A DNA stretch of 64,000 bases from Oscillospiraceae bacterium (GTDB lineage Bacteria; Bacillota; Clostridia; Oscillospirales; Oscillospiraceae): NCBI GenBank assembly GCA_015067995.1, contig SVLJ01000001.1, positions 1 through 64,000 of the forward strand. Direction: 5' to 3'. The notes below the pieces were generated by a model. That model saw nothing but the letters and a program-made list of their open reading frames with translations, had not been told where the DNA came from and searched no databases. How positions within the stretch are numbered: the first letter of the stretch is position 1; the number at the start of each line of letters is the position of its first letter. Of this stretch, positions 8,538 through 18,344 are shown piece after piece. Both the position numbers and the translations under genes were made by a program.

Positions 8538-8611
8538 AACAGAACCTCCAACGAGATTGTAGGCTGATGGATCAGCCTCGATCTATTATATGCAGGAGGA
8601 CGGCGCAGGTG

Positions 8612-9721
8612 TCAGGAAGGAGAGTTGGAATTGAATACAGAGACAGCGGCGTTGTAGTCATCTTCCGTGAAGATGCCCTTGGAGATCAGCTGTTCCCGAA
8701 GGAGAATGCCGCTGCCTGCGGTTGGAACATCCAGCGCATTGTAGGACAGATAAACCAGATGAGCGCGCAGAAACTGTTCTTTGATCATGGAGCTAATGTC
8801 CTCAGACGTCATCAGGCCGACAGCCTGCGCTCGCTGTGGAGCATCGGAGATGCTGTTGCCTACAACGCTGTATCCCAGTGCCCGCAGAAGGAACTCGGAA
8901 TACTGATACATATTGGTGGCACCGCCGGGACGCCATGTGCCGTCTTTATAGCCGTTTGTATAGCCCATTTTATAGGCATAACCGACATATCTGGCGGCAT
9001 TGGTATTGGGGGAAATGTCGCTGAAGGGAGGAAGCTCGGTGTTGGCCAAAGCCGCTTCTTCCTCGCCCAATACGCGGATAAACATGATCAGAGCCTGCAG
9101 GCGGGTGGGGGCGACTTCCAGATCGAATCCGCTGCCGTAGCCTGTGTAGCTGCCGCGGAACAGATTGATTTTTTTCAGGATGCTGGCCATTGCATTGTAA
9201 TCTACAGCATCGGAGAGGATGGTTCCGTACTGTCCCATATAATTGACAACGGCAGTCTTGGAAGCCACTGTAAAATATGCCGTGGTATCCTCGGCTACCA
9301 GATATCTGTGGTTGGTGAAGAGTGTGGCACCGCTGGCCACAGATTCACCGGAAGAGACATCCACGATTTCGCCGGACTCAAAGGTAACGGTTACGTCACC
9401 GGCCAATACCAGCAGCGACAGGCCGGTGGAGCCGTAGAGCGTATCGTCCTGTTTCAGGCGAGCCTCCATCCACGTATCTGCCCATTGACGATCGAGATAA
9501 AGCCCTGCTGCATTCATTTTATCAGCAGTATCCTGGCGGATGGTTTCGGTTGCTGTATCCAAAGCATCCTGTACTGCGAAATGGATGGAGTCACGATATG
9601 TACCGGTCAGATAGGAGAGGGAGATCAGCGGATCGGCGGCATCCCCGGCAGCTGCCAGTGCGGAAACAATGCTCAGTGCGGAGGCCAGAATAATCGTCAG
9701 AAAAATGGCGTATTTTTTCAT
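8612..9721 (-). CDS. Secreted S-layer homology (SLH) domain protein
   Basis: Signal peptide MKKYAIFLTIILASALSIVSALAAA; SLH motif 'FSDISPNTNAARYVGYAYKMGYTNGYKDGTWRPGGATNMYQYSEFLLRALGY'. Confidence 0.85.
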   Translation of the reverse strand: MKKYAIFLTIILASALSIVSALAAAGDAADPLISLSYLTGTYRDSIHFAVQDALDTATETIRQDTADKMNAAGLYLDRQWADTWMEARLKQDDTLYGSTGLSLLVLAGDVTVTFESGEIVDVSSGESVASGATLFTNHRYLVAEDTTAYFTVASKTAVVNYMGQYGTILSDAVDYNAMASILKKINLFRGSYTGYGSGFDLEVAPTRLQALIMFIRVLGEEEAALANTELPPFSDISPNTNAARYVGYAYKMGYTNGYKDGTWRPGGATNMYQYSEFLLRALGYSVVGNSISDAPQRAQAVGLMTSEDISSMIKEQFLRAHLVYLSYNALDVPTAGSGILLREQLISKGIFTEDDYNAAVSVFNSNSPS

Positions 9722-9743
9722 TGTGTCTCCTTAACACAGAAGA

Positions 9744-10373
9744 TCAGTGGTTGGATATCCGGTAGCTAAGAGTCAGGAGGCTGTCAGCAAAGTGGATGTT
9801 TTCAAATTTGACGTCAGGCCGACTGCTGGCAAGCTCTATATTGGTGAAGTTCCAGAATCCCTGAATTCCGGACGCGATCAGCTGATCCGCGGTAGACTGT
9901 GCCACAGACTGGGGGACGGTCAGAACGACCACGTCTACATGGTGCTGCCGGACATAGGCGTCCAATTCATTCATGGAATATACCGGTATTCCATTGATCT
10001 GCGTACCAATGATTGCCGGGCTGATATCAAATGCAGCACCGACAGTAAAGCCGTTTTGTGCAAAGGCGAAGTTTTTCAGTAAAGCGTGACCTAAATTACC
10101 AACGCCTACCAAAATAATATGATGGTCGTTATCCACGCCGAGGATGTGGCCGATTTCCGCTTTCAGTTCTTCTACATTGTATCCATATCCCTGCTGTCCG
10201 AACTCGCCGAAACAGCTAAAATCCTGACGAATCTGAGAAGCGGTAATTCCCATTTCCTGACCCAGTGAATGGGAAGAAATGCGTATAATGCCGCGATTCT
10301 GCAAATCAGTCAGCTGGCGGTAATACCGCGGAAGACGGCGGATGACAGCGTCTGAAATGTTATCCTTTTTCAT
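9744..10373 (-). CDS. rex: Redox-sensing transcriptional repressor Rex
   Basis: 'AVIRRLPRYYRQLTDLQNRGIIRISSHSLGQEMGITASQIRQDFSCFGEFGQQGYGYNVEELKAEIGHILG' and 'IILVGVGNLGHALL'. Confidence 0.97.
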   Translation of the reverse strand: MKKDNISDAVIRRLPRYYRQLTDLQNRGIIRISSHSLGQEMGITASQIRQDFSCFGEFGQQGYGYNVEELKAEIGHILGVDNDHHIILVGVGNLGHALLKNFAFAQNGFTVGAAFDISPAIIGTQINGIPVYSMNELDAYVRQHHVDVVVLTVPQSVAQSTADQLIASGIQGFWNFTNIELASSRPDVKFENIHFADSLLTLSYRISNH

Positions 10374-10422
10374 AAAGAAGTGCTCCTTGGAGAAAGGGCA
10401 AGCGCCCGCAGAATTTTATGGT

Positions 10423-10463
10423 AGTTTAACGCAAACAACGGGAATTGTCAATTTTTTTAACAA
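10423..10463 (-). promoter_or_regulatory. rex promoter with overlapping Rex-like site
   Basis: On the - strand TTGTTAAAAAAATTGACAA (10463-10445) overlaps -35 TTGACA; 17 nt; -10 TAAACT. Confidence 0.5.
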
Positions 10464-10585
10464 GCATTTCTATATGGCGAAAAATGTCGCAAAAATTTTC
10501 TGCAGGATGCTTTACAGATATTCTTTTTTCTGCTATACTAATTCAGCCGCTGCGAGAGAAGCTGAGGCAAAATGTTGTTTTCCAT

Positions 10586-10662
10586 GCGCCCGTAGCTCAG
10601 TTGGATAGAGTGTCAGACTCCGACTCTGAAGGTCGCTGGTTCGAATCCAGTCGGGCGTACCA
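10586..10662 (+). tRNA. tRNA-Arg(CCG)
   Basis: 77-nt cloverleaf GCGCCCGTAGCTCAGTTGGATAGAGTGTCAGACTCCGACTCTGAAGGTCGCTGGTTCGAATCCAGTCGGGCGTACCA; anticodon loop CTCCGAC; encoded CCA. Confidence 0.96.
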
Positions 10663-10673
10663 AAAAATAATCC

Positions 10674-10718
10674 AAACGGTTGATGCCACTGGCTAAAAGC
10701 CAGTGGCATCAACCGTTT
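10674..10718. repeat. Perfect 21-bp inverted repeat, 3-nt loop
   Basis: aaacggttgatgccactggct-aaa-agccagtggcatcaaccgttt. Confidence 0.9.
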
Positions 10719-10740
10719 CCGTACTTTTGTAAATCCATTA

Positions 10741-10791
10741 TTTTATGAGACACTGAATTGGACCGCAGGTGCAATTCGGCGTTTCATAAAA
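10741..10791. repeat. Imperfect 20-bp inverted repeat
   Basis: ttttatgagacactgaattg-N11-caattcggcgtttcataaaa (17 Watson-Crick pairs, 2 GU, 1 mismatch by eye). Confidence 0.8.
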
Positions 10792-10965
10792 ATGTGATAA
10801 AAAGGTTTTAAACACTTTGATCATGTTTTCGTATGAAACCATCCGCTTCAGGTGATTTTGTTATATAAAAAAGTTAGACCGTACAGCGAAAAAATGCATT
10901 TACAATCCTTTCCGCAGGCCATATAATAAACCCGCAGAAGTTGGCTGTAAAAGGGAGCTGATACC

Positions 10966-11886
10966 GTGCAAAATCAGGAAGAGACACTTCGGGAAGACCG
11001 CGGAGCCGTAGAAAGAGAATGGCTTCCCATCGCTGCGGCCGGACTGGGACACGCGATATGGGGAACGGGATATTTGTTTTCGCGTGTTGCACTTCAAATC
11101 GCAGGGACAGACATCTTGCTTTCCATGCGGTTTTTGCTGGCTGTTCTGCTGATGACGGTGCTGATCCTTTTTGGGAAAGCGCAGGTATCTTTTCGCGGGA
11201 AGAACCCCGGACCGTTGATCCTGTTGGCTGTAACGGAGTTGGCTTGTTTTTTCTTTGAAAGCTACGGTATTCTTTATACAAACGCTACCTTTGCTGGCGT
11301 GGTATCGGCGGTTTCGCCGGTGGTTGCAATCTGGCTGGCAGTATTGTTTCTGCGCGAGTATCCGACCAGACGTCAGGCGCTGTTTTGTTTGCTGCCGGTG
11401 GCCGGTGTTATCATGATGACGGTTTCGGGGAATTCGCTTGGCATAGTGCAGCCCATTGGCGTAGTGTGCATGATTTGCACCTGCATCGTATCTGCTGCGT
11501 ATAAAACAATAAATCGAAAGGCTGCGGAGGAATTCACACCATTTGAACGGACATATATTGTGCTGCTGATCTGCGCAATTGCGTTTACCTTGTCGGCGCT
11601 GCGGAAGGTGGGGGGAGATCTGGATGCTTATTTTGCTCCGCTGTCAGAACCGTCCTTCTGCGTATCTCTGATGGTTTTGAGTGTATTCTCCTCGGTGGCT
11701 GCCAATATGCTGATCAATTATGCTGCGGGAAAGATATCCGTGACGCAGCTGACGTCTATGGGATCTCTTACTACGCTTTGTTCTATGTTTGCCGGTGTTA
11801 TATTCCTGAAAGAGCCCATGTCTGCCGGATTGTTCCTGGGTGCTGTGCTGATTTTGGTAGGTATCCGTCAGGTGATCAGAAAATAG
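10966..11886 (+). CDS. EamA/DMT-family transporter
   Basis: GTG start after aagggagctg; ten hydrophobic segments; 'GLGHAIWGTGYLFSRVAL', 'VVSAVSPVVAIWLAVLFLREYPTRRQ'. Confidence 0.88.
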   Translation: MQNQEETLREDRGAVEREWLPIAAAGLGHAIWGTGYLFSRVALQIAGTDILLSMRFLLAVLLMTVLILFGKAQVSFRGKNPGPLILLAVTELACFFFESYGILYTNATFAGVVSAVSPVVAIWLAVLFLREYPTRRQALFCLLPVAGVIMMTVSGNSLGIVQPIGVVCMICTCIVSAAYKTINRKAAEEFTPFERTYIVLLICAIAFTLSALRKVGGDLDAYFAPLSEPSFCVSLMVLSVFSSVAANMLINYAAGKISVTQLTSMGSLTTLCSMFAGVIFLKEPMSAGLFLGAVLILVGIRQVIRK

Positions 11887-11889
11887 ATC

Positions 11890-11930
11890 AAAAGAGACGA
11901 TGTACTGTTTGAAGTGCATCGTCTCTTTTC
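11890..11930 (+). terminator. Rho-independent terminator
   Basis: aaaagagacgatg...catcgtctctttt directly after the EamA gene. Confidence 0.8.
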
Positions 11931-12001
11931 CGAAAAAACGCGCTGCAGGGAGGAATGATTGCTGTCATTGGTTCATAAGCTGTCCGCGGGTGATGTTTGC
12001 A

Positions 12002-12484
12002 ATGAGAAAACTGTCATGGAATACGTATGCGTCGTGGATATTGCTGGTGGAAGCGGTGGGAGCGTTGTCTGGTTGGCTGACAAGGGAGGGAATGCGGCGA
12101 TATCGTGCCGATTTATTCATCCAACAGCCGGCACTGTCGCCGCCGGGGTTCGTGTTTCCTGTCGTGTGGGTCATCCTGTATGCCCTGATGGGAATTGGCG
12201 CCGCCCGGATCTATGAGGCTGGGGCATCCAAAGAGCGGTCACGTGCACTGCTGATCTTTTTCCTACAGCTTGCGTTCAATTTCTTCTGGAGCATTCTTTT
12301 CTTTAATCTGCAGGCGTTTGGTTTGGCGCTGATCTGGCTGGTAATTCTATGGATTCTGATCTGTGGCATGATCATTTCTTTTTGGCATGTGGATAAAGCT
12401 GCCGCACTGCTGCAAATTCCCTATCTGCTTTGGGTGACGTTTGCGGCATATCTGAATTATGGAATCTGGAGTCTGAATCGCTGA
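12002..12484 (+). CDS. TspO/MBR family protein
   Basis: 'PALSPPGFVFPVVWVILYALMGIGAARIYEAG...FFWSILFFNLQAFGLALIWLVILW...LWVTFAAYLNYGIWSLN'. Confidence 0.92.
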   Translation: MRKLSWNTYASWILLVEAVGALSGWLTREGMRRYRADLFIQQPALSPPGFVFPVVWVILYALMGIGAARIYEAGASKERSRALLIFFLQLAFNFFWSILFFNLQAFGLALIWLVILWILICGMIISFWHVDKAAALLQIPYLLWVTFAAYLNYGIWSLNR

Positions 12485-12505
12485 AATGCACGATACACCC
12501 GCAAG

Positions 12506-13492
12506 TCATGGCCTTGCGGGTGTATTTTTGCGCTCTGATCCGGATAGATAGGTTTCCATTTCGGCAGCAGCCACAGCGCCGTCTGCCGCCGCTGTGATTA
12601 CCTGCCGCAGACGCTTTCTGCAGACGTCTCCGGCTGCGAACAATCCTGCCTGTTCGGTTTCCTGCGCGTCGCTGACAATGATATATCCCTTCTCATCCAG
12701 TGTCGTATGATCCTGCGCCAGCGCAGAATCAGGCATATAGCCTGCGAATACGAATACACCGAAGCTGTCTCCTTTTTCCGTGCGGTGTTCCGTAACCAGA
12801 CCGGTGAGGGTGTTGTGGTATCGGATATACTGCAGGCCGTTTTCACCGGATACCTCATCCAGAACGGTATGAGGAAGGACAGTGATTTTTTCGTGATTCT
12901 TAGTTCGTTCCGCTACCGATTCAGCGCAGGTGAAGTCGTCGCGGCGGATGAGGACGGTGACATGTCTTGCGAAACGGGTCAGAAATACGCTTTCCTCTGC
13001 GGCGGAATAACTGCCGCCTACAACAAAAAGCTCTTTTCCTTTGAAAAACTGGCCATCGCAGGTGGCGCAATAAGAGACGCCGCGGCCTGTATATTCTGTT
13101 TCTCCAAGGAAACCGACGGTTCTGGGGCGCGCTCCGGTAGCCAGAAGAACGGCGCGGCAATGATAATCGCCGGATGTGGTGTGTACCGTCTTGATATCGG
13201 TGTCGAGATGCAGCTGTGAGGCCTCTGCTGACAGGAATTCTGCGCCAAAGGACTCTGCCTGCCGACGCATGGTTTCTGCCAGTGCTGCGCCGCTGATGTT
13301 GTCCACACCGGGATAGTTCTTTACCTCGCTGGTAAGTGCGATCTGTCCTCCCAAAGTGCCTTTTTCTATCACCAATACGTGAAGCTTTGCACGAGCCAGA
13401 TAAATTGCGGCACTCAGACCGGCGGGGCCGCCGCCAATAATGATGGCATCATATTGTGTTCCGGAAAAGACGGAATGGTTCTTTTCTTGCAT
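12506..13492 (-). CDS. trxB: Thioredoxin reductase family FAD-dependent oxidoreductase
   Basis: 'DAIIIGGGPAGLSAAIYLARAKLHVLVIEKG', redox CxxC in 'GVSYCATCDGQFFKGKELFVVGGSYSAAEE'. Confidence 0.88.
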   Translation of the reverse strand: MQEKNHSVFSGTQYDAIIIGGGPAGLSAAIYLARAKLHVLVIEKGTLGGQIALTSEVKNYPGVDNISGAALAETMRRQAESFGAEFLSAEASQLHLDTDIKTVHTTSGDYHCRAVLLATGARPRTVGFLGETEYTGRGVSYCATCDGQFFKGKELFVVGGSYSAAEESVFLTRFARHVTVLIRRDDFTCAESVAERTKNHEKITVLPHTVLDEVSGENGLQYIRYHNTLTGLVTEHRTEKGDSFGVFVFAGYMPDSALAQDHTTLDEKGYIIVSDAQETEQAGLFAAGDVCRKRLRQVITAAADGAVAAAEMETYLSGSERKNTPARP

Positions 13493-13602
13493 GGCACGGA
13501 CTCCTCCTCTTCTGTATACCAAAAGTATGCCCCCAGAGTCAGAGATAATCCAAAGCTCTTGGGACATACTACAATGGAAAAGAAGGATTGGAAGAGGTGA
13601 CT

Positions 13603-15000
13603 ATGGAAAGAAAGTCTGCTTCGTATATGCGAGGTTTTTTGCCCTATGCACTGGCCGCGTTTATGGTGGGAATTGCCGGAGGCTTTTCTACTGTACTTGG
13701 ACCTGCTTTCGTGCAGGATCTGGATATCGGCTATCAAAATACCACCTGGACAGCGTTGGCGCAGGCGGTTTCCACCGCCACTTGTGCCCCTATTCTGGGA
13801 AAGCTGGGCGACGTTATCGGTCGCCGTCGGACGCTGCTGCTGGGGATCAGTGTATATACGATGGGCAGCGTTTTGACGTCATTGGCGGGTTCGCTGACAG
13901 CAATGCTGGCGGCCCGCTTCATCGTCGGTATTGGGACTGCGGCCATTGCTCCGATGGTTTTGGCGTATATCGTAACCGAATTTCCGGCGGATAAAGTGGC
14001 AAAGGGGTTTTCGCTGTATATGTTGATTTCCAGTGCGGCCGTCATTGTTGGACCGTCACTGGGCGGACTGATGGTTCAGTCCTATGGATGGCGGGGGATG
14101 ATCTGGCTGTGCACGGCTGTTTGCGCGGTCGTGTTTACCGCATGTCTGTTTCTGACAAACCTGCGGCATGATGTCCGGAATCCCGTGGTGGACTTTGATG
14201 GAGGCGGGGCTGTGCTGGTCATACTCTTTTTCGGCCTGTTTTTGTGCATCCCCTCTGTTGGGCAAAACTTCGGCTGGACTTCTGCGATGTTCGTTGTGGT
14301 GCTGATCTCTGCCATTGCCGCGCTGGCTGCGCTGGTTTTTGCAGAAAAAAGAGCTGCGGTGCCGATTTTGCCGGGAAGCTTCCTGCTGCGAAGACGGTTT
14401 TTCATTCCGGTACTGGCGATGTTTTTGACGCAGGGACTGATGCAGGCCAACATGACCAATGTCATTGTGTTTGTCAACGAAACTCGACCTGAAAACAGTG
14501 TCATTTCCGGCTATGCCGTTTCCATTATGTATCTGGGCATGTCTCTGGGGGCGGTTTTGCTGGGGCCGCTGGCAGATCGTTTCGATCCGAGGTGGGTTCT
14601 CAGTTTCTCGCTGCCGCTGACGGGGCTTGGCTGTGCTGTGATGCTGTGGTTTTCCGCGGAGTCCTCGCTTTTCTTATTGGCGCTTTCCCTGGGACTCCTT
14701 GGCCTTGGGCTGGGTGGGAACGGTACTATTTTTATGAAGGTAGTCCTTGCGGATCTGCCGCCGGGACAGGCGGGCAGCGGAACGGGGACGTACGGTTTGT
14801 TCCGTGATATTTCCGCACCCTTTGGCGTAGCGGTGTTTGTACCCATGTTTACCAATCTGATCACAGCATTGATGGAGGACGGAGTTTCCCGGGAGGCTGC
14901 TGCAGTTTATGCTGTGCGAAGGCTGTCTGTTGTGGAGCTTGTCTGCGTTGCTGTCAGTGTCTTGGTGGTCAGGATGCTTCCCAAAACACAGAAGAAATGA
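13603..15000 (+). CDS. MFS transporter (DHA2-like)
   Basis: 'GKLGDVIGRRRTLLLGISVYTMGSVLTSLAGS' MFS motif; 12-14 TM pattern. Confidence 0.88.
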   Translation: MERKSASYMRGFLPYALAAFMVGIAGGFSTVLGPAFVQDLDIGYQNTTWTALAQAVSTATCAPILGKLGDVIGRRRTLLLGISVYTMGSVLTSLAGSLTAMLAARFIVGIGTAAIAPMVLAYIVTEFPADKVAKGFSLYMLISSAAVIVGPSLGGLMVQSYGWRGMIWLCTAVCAVVFTACLFLTNLRHDVRNPVVDFDGGGAVLVILFFGLFLCIPSVGQNFGWTSAMFVVVLISAIAALAALVFAEKRAAVPILPGSFLLRRRFFIPVLAMFLTQGLMQANMTNVIVFVNETRPENSVISGYAVSIMYLGMSLGAVLLGPLADRFDPRWVLSFSLPLTGLGCAVMLWFSAESSLFLLALSLGLLGLGLGGNGTIFMKVVLADLPPGQAGSGTGTYGLFRDISAPFGVAVFVPMFTNLITALMEDGVSREAAAVYAVRRLSVVELVCVAVSVLVVRMLPKTQKK

Positions 15001-15015
15001 AGAAGGAGGATGTCC

Positions 15016-15810
15016 ATGCGACTGAAGGATAAGGTTGTTCTGATTACTGCCTCAACAAGAGGAATTGGTCTGGCCTGCGTTCAGGCCTGTGCCAGGGAAG
15101 GTGCGCAGGTTTATATGGCTGCCAGAAATCCAGAGCATGCCCGGCACGAGGCGAAAAAGCTGAATCAGGAAGGCTGCTGCGTCAAGTGTGTGTATCATGA
15201 TGCCACAAAACCGGAAACATTTGCCGCCATGGTAGAAGAGACCGTGAAGGATGCGGGACGCATTGATGTGCTGGTCAACAATTTCGGAGGGTCTGACCGA
15301 CAGAAGGATCTGGACTTTGCCAGTACCGATGCGGATGTGTTTCTGGATACGGTTTGTCTCAATTTGCGCAGCGTTTTTCTGGCAGGACAGGCTGCCGTTC
15401 CGTATATGCGGAGAAACGGCGGAGGAAGCATCATCAATATTTCGTCTGTAGGCGGGAGTGTTCCGGATGTTTCTCAGGTGGCTTACGGTGTCAGTAAAGC
15501 GGCAATCAACTATCTCACCAAAATGATCGCTGTGCATGAAGCAAGAAACGGAATTCGCTGCAATGCAATTCTGCCGGGGATGATTGCCACGGATGCGGTA
15601 GAAGAAAAGCTGACCGGTGAGTTTCGCAGCATGTTCCTGCGGCATATTCCGTTTGGTAGAATGGGACAGCCGGAAGAGATCGCTGCTGCAGCCGTCTATT
15701 TTGCTTCAGACGCTTCTGCTTACACGACAGGGCAACTGCTGGCGATTTCCGGTGGATTTGGTATCGCAACGCCGCTGTACAGCGATTTTTTGAACGGAAA
15801 AACCATATAA
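15016..15810 (+). CDS. SDR family oxidoreductase
   Basis: 'VVLITASTRGIGLACVQACAREGAQVYMAARN', 'VNNFGG', 'YGVSKAAINYLTKMIA'. Confidence 0.92.
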   Translation: MRLKDKVVLITASTRGIGLACVQACAREGAQVYMAARNPEHARHEAKKLNQEGCCVKCVYHDATKPETFAAMVEETVKDAGRIDVLVNNFGGSDRQKDLDFASTDADVFLDTVCLNLRSVFLAGQAAVPYMRRNGGGSIINISSVGGSVPDVSQVAYGVSKAAINYLTKMIAVHEARNGIRCNAILPGMIATDAVEEKLTGEFRSMFLRHIPFGRMGQPEEIAAAAVYFASDASAYTTGQLLAISGGFGIATPLYSDFLNGKTI

Positions 15811-15815
15811 AGCAC

Positions 15816-15844
15816 AAACCGCCTCTGTAAAGCAGAGGCGGTTT
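15816..15844. terminator. Terminator between convergent genes
   Basis: aaaccgcctctg-taaag-cagaggcggttt. Confidence 0.75.
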
Positions 15845-15851
15845 ACATACT

Positions 15852-17390
15852 TTATTTTGCAGTGGATTTTAAAAGATTGATATGGAGCGTATTCATTGAA
15901 TAGAAGGGGTTGCTGGCTGTGGGCATGAGATGCTCTGCCACGCCTGCCTCTGACAAAACCGTAGTGCGCTTGAAGCAAAGCGGCAGAATGGGTGCATTTG
16001 CCTGCAGATAGCGGCAGAGCTGACGCATAGAGGTTTCGCGTTTTTCGGAATTGGCAGACCGTGCCAGCAGGAAGTCCATGCCGTTGTCGGAATAGCCGCC
16101 GTAATTCATGCTGCCTCCGGTACCAACCAGCGGAGAAAGATCCCAGTCGGCGGTCAGACGCACTTCACCGTAGTAAAGGTCAAATGCACCGCTTTCCAGC
16201 GCGGCGATGTACTCGCCCCAGGGAAGTGCACTGACGGTGATTTTGATATCACAGAGGGATAGCATATCGGCGATATAGTGGGCGGCAGAGACCTTGTGCC
16301 GGTTGTCTGTGTTTACAAGAAGCGTGATCTCACGGGGCGTTCCGGTGCGGTATCCTGCATTTGCCATCGCATCCAGAAATGCCTCTTTGGAATAGACAGT
16401 GTCCAGAGAAGCCGGGTACAGGGGCGAGCACGGAGAGATGGGACTCTGCGCAGGAAGTGCGTGCCCGGCCAAATGTGCGGAGACCAGTGTTTGGCGGTCG
16501 ATGCCGAATCCCAGAGCATTGCGAAGTTCGGCGGAGGAAAAGAGGGGATTGCCGATGTTGAAACCGATGAATTGCAGGACAGTGGTATCTGCGTCTGTCA
16601 GATCGACGCTGCCGCTGGGAACATACGTGCTCTGCGCAGTCAGATCAGTGCTGATCAGCTGTATCTGGTGTGAGGAGAACTGGTGATGCAGTGCCGTTGC
16701 TCCGGAACAGGGGGAAAGGTAGATGCATTCCGCAGGAAGCGTGGAATGGCGATATTCGGAGGGCAGCAGCACGGCCCCACCTTCAGATTCAGAAAAGAAA
16801 TAGGGAGCCGTACCCAGCGGAACCAGTCTGGATTCTGTGCCTGCCTTTGTGATGGGAATATCCAGCAATGCCGGGAAGGCTGCGTTGGGAGAGAGAAGTG
16901 TTACAGTAATGGTGCTGCCGTCGTGGACGATCATATCCACATGGGAAAGGCGGGCACGGTAACGAGCAGTTTCCCGGGCCCGATCCAACGATGCGGCGGT
17001 ATCTGCAGCGGTCAAAGGGGAACCGTCGCTGAAACGTGCGTCTTCCCTGAGCTGAAAGGTCCATGTCGTTTTGGATTCGTCGCAGCTGTATGCGGCGCAA
17101 AGCAGCTTTTGCGGCTGCATGGACGTGTCCAGCATGAACAGACCTTCGTACAGCAGTGCACCTATGACCTGATGGGGGCCATCAGGACAGGTGAGAGGAT
17201 CCAGAGTGACCGCAGGGTCATAAGGCAGAGCGAAACGCTCCGGCAGTGTGACAATCGCAGGAACTGTCTCCTGTTCCGTAATGGTATCGTCGACAGTCAG
17301 ATCCTCAGGCGGTGTATCGGGGAGCTCCTGTCCACAGCCGGACAGTGTCAGAAGTGCAGACAGAAAAAAGGCGGTTAGTTGTTTTTTCAT
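15852..17390 (-). CDS. ABC-type peptide/solute-binding lipoprotein (SBP family 5)
   Basis: Lipobox LTLSGCGQ; 'WTFQLREDARFSDGSPLTAADTAASLDRAR'; 'LRNALGFGIDRQTLV'. Confidence 0.85.
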   Translation of the reverse strand: MKKQLTAFFLSALLTLSGCGQELPDTPPEDLTVDDTITEQETVPAIVTLPERFALPYDPAVTLDPLTCPDGPHQVIGALLYEGLFMLDTSMQPQKLLCAAYSCDESKTTWTFQLREDARFSDGSPLTAADTAASLDRARETARYRARLSHVDMIVHDGSTITVTLLSPNAAFPALLDIPITKAGTESRLVPLGTAPYFFSESEGGAVLLPSEYRHSTLPAECIYLSPCSGATALHHQFSSHQIQLISTDLTAQSTYVPSGSVDLTDADTTVLQFIGFNIGNPLFSSAELRNALGFGIDRQTLVSAHLAGHALPAQSPISPCSPLYPASLDTVYSKEAFLDAMANAGYRTGTPREITLLVNTDNRHKVSAAHYIADMLSLCDIKITVSALPWGEYIAALESGAFDLYYGEVRLTADWDLSPLVGTGGSMNYGGYSDNGMDFLLARSANSEKRETSMRQLCRYLQANAPILPLCFKRTTVLSEAGVAEHLMPTASNPFYSMNTLHINLLKSTAK

Positions 17391-17408
17391 ATAGCGTCCT
17401 TTTCCGGG

Positions 17409-18221
17409 TCAGCAGAGAGAAATGAGGGCAACCTGTGCGCCTCGCTGTTCACCCATCTTTCGGTGGGACCAGAATAGTTCGGGGTGGCAGGCAGTGCAAA
17501 GACCGCATGTGTCGATGTTGGCGGAAAGCAATCCGGCGCGCAGCAGCCATTGCCGGTTCAGTCCCTCCAGATCCACATGGAATTTGGGATCACGCCATTG
17601 CAGATACGGTTCCGCATCCTGCCCCAGCGCTGCCCGCATAGCCTCCGGTACATCGCTGTCTGTTTCAAAGCAGCACTGGCCGATACAGGGGCCGATGGCG
17701 GCCAGCAGCTGCGCGGGATCGGAACCGAAGGCTGCCTGCATGTCGGCAACGGCTTTTTCCGGAATCCCGTTGGCGCAGCCGCGCCAGCCGGCATGGACGG
17801 CGCCTGCAGCGTGATGCACCGGGTCATACAAAAGAACGATTCCGCAATCGGCAGAGAAGACCACAAGGGAAAGATTGGGTTCGTTGGTAATCAGACCGTC
17901 CACCTGCTGATAATCCCGCTGATGCCAGAGTCCTTTGCCGGCATCTGCGGCGGTGACGCGGCGGATATTGATGCTGTGGGTTTGCTGTGGCAGGACGACG
18001 TTTTTGGGGTTGACTCCCAGCACACAGCAAAAGCGGCGATAGTTTTCCTGGACAGCCTCCGAGCCGTCCGGACGACCGATGGCAAGATTCAGGGAGTCCC
18101 ATGGGGCGGGGGATACGCCGCCTCTGCGGGTAGAAAAGCCGTGTCGAATGGCTTTGCAGTCCTCCAGCTGTTGAGAGGTCAGCCAGACCAGCGTGTCTGC
18201 TTCGTGCATACGAAAGGCCAT
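17409..18221 (-). CDS. pgeF: Peptidoglycan editing factor PgeF (laccase-domain, YfiH family)
   Basis: 'GFSTRRGGVSPAPWDSLNLA', 'LPQQTHSINI', 'AVHAGWRGCANGIPEKAV', 'IGPCIGQCCFETDSDV'. Confidence 0.93.
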   Translation of the reverse strand: MAFRMHEADTLVWLTSQQLEDCKAIRHGFSTRRGGVSPAPWDSLNLAIGRPDGSEAVQENYRRFCCVLGVNPKNVVLPQQTHSINIRRVTAADAGKGLWHQRDYQQVDGLITNEPNLSLVVFSADCGIVLLYDPVHHAAGAVHAGWRGCANGIPEKAVADMQAAFGSDPAQLLAAIGPCIGQCCFETDSDVPEAMRAALGQDAEPYLQWRDPKFHVDLEGLNRQWLLRAGLLSANIDTCGLCTACHPELFWSHRKMGEQRGAQVALISLC

Positions 18222-18260
18222 AGTGCGCTCCTTTCTGATAGTGGTGAATGCGGGGGAAAT

Positions 18261-18293
18261 ACGCTCCTGCTCTGTATTTCAGAGCAGGAGCGT
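18261..18293 (-). terminator. Hairpin downstream of secA (weak U-tract)
   Basis: acgctcctgctctg-tattt-cagagcaggagcgt. Confidence 0.5.
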
Positions 18294-18344
18294 ACATGCT
18301 TTGGTGTAAAGGGTTTTTGCTTTCTGGTTATAGGAAGGATGGGG

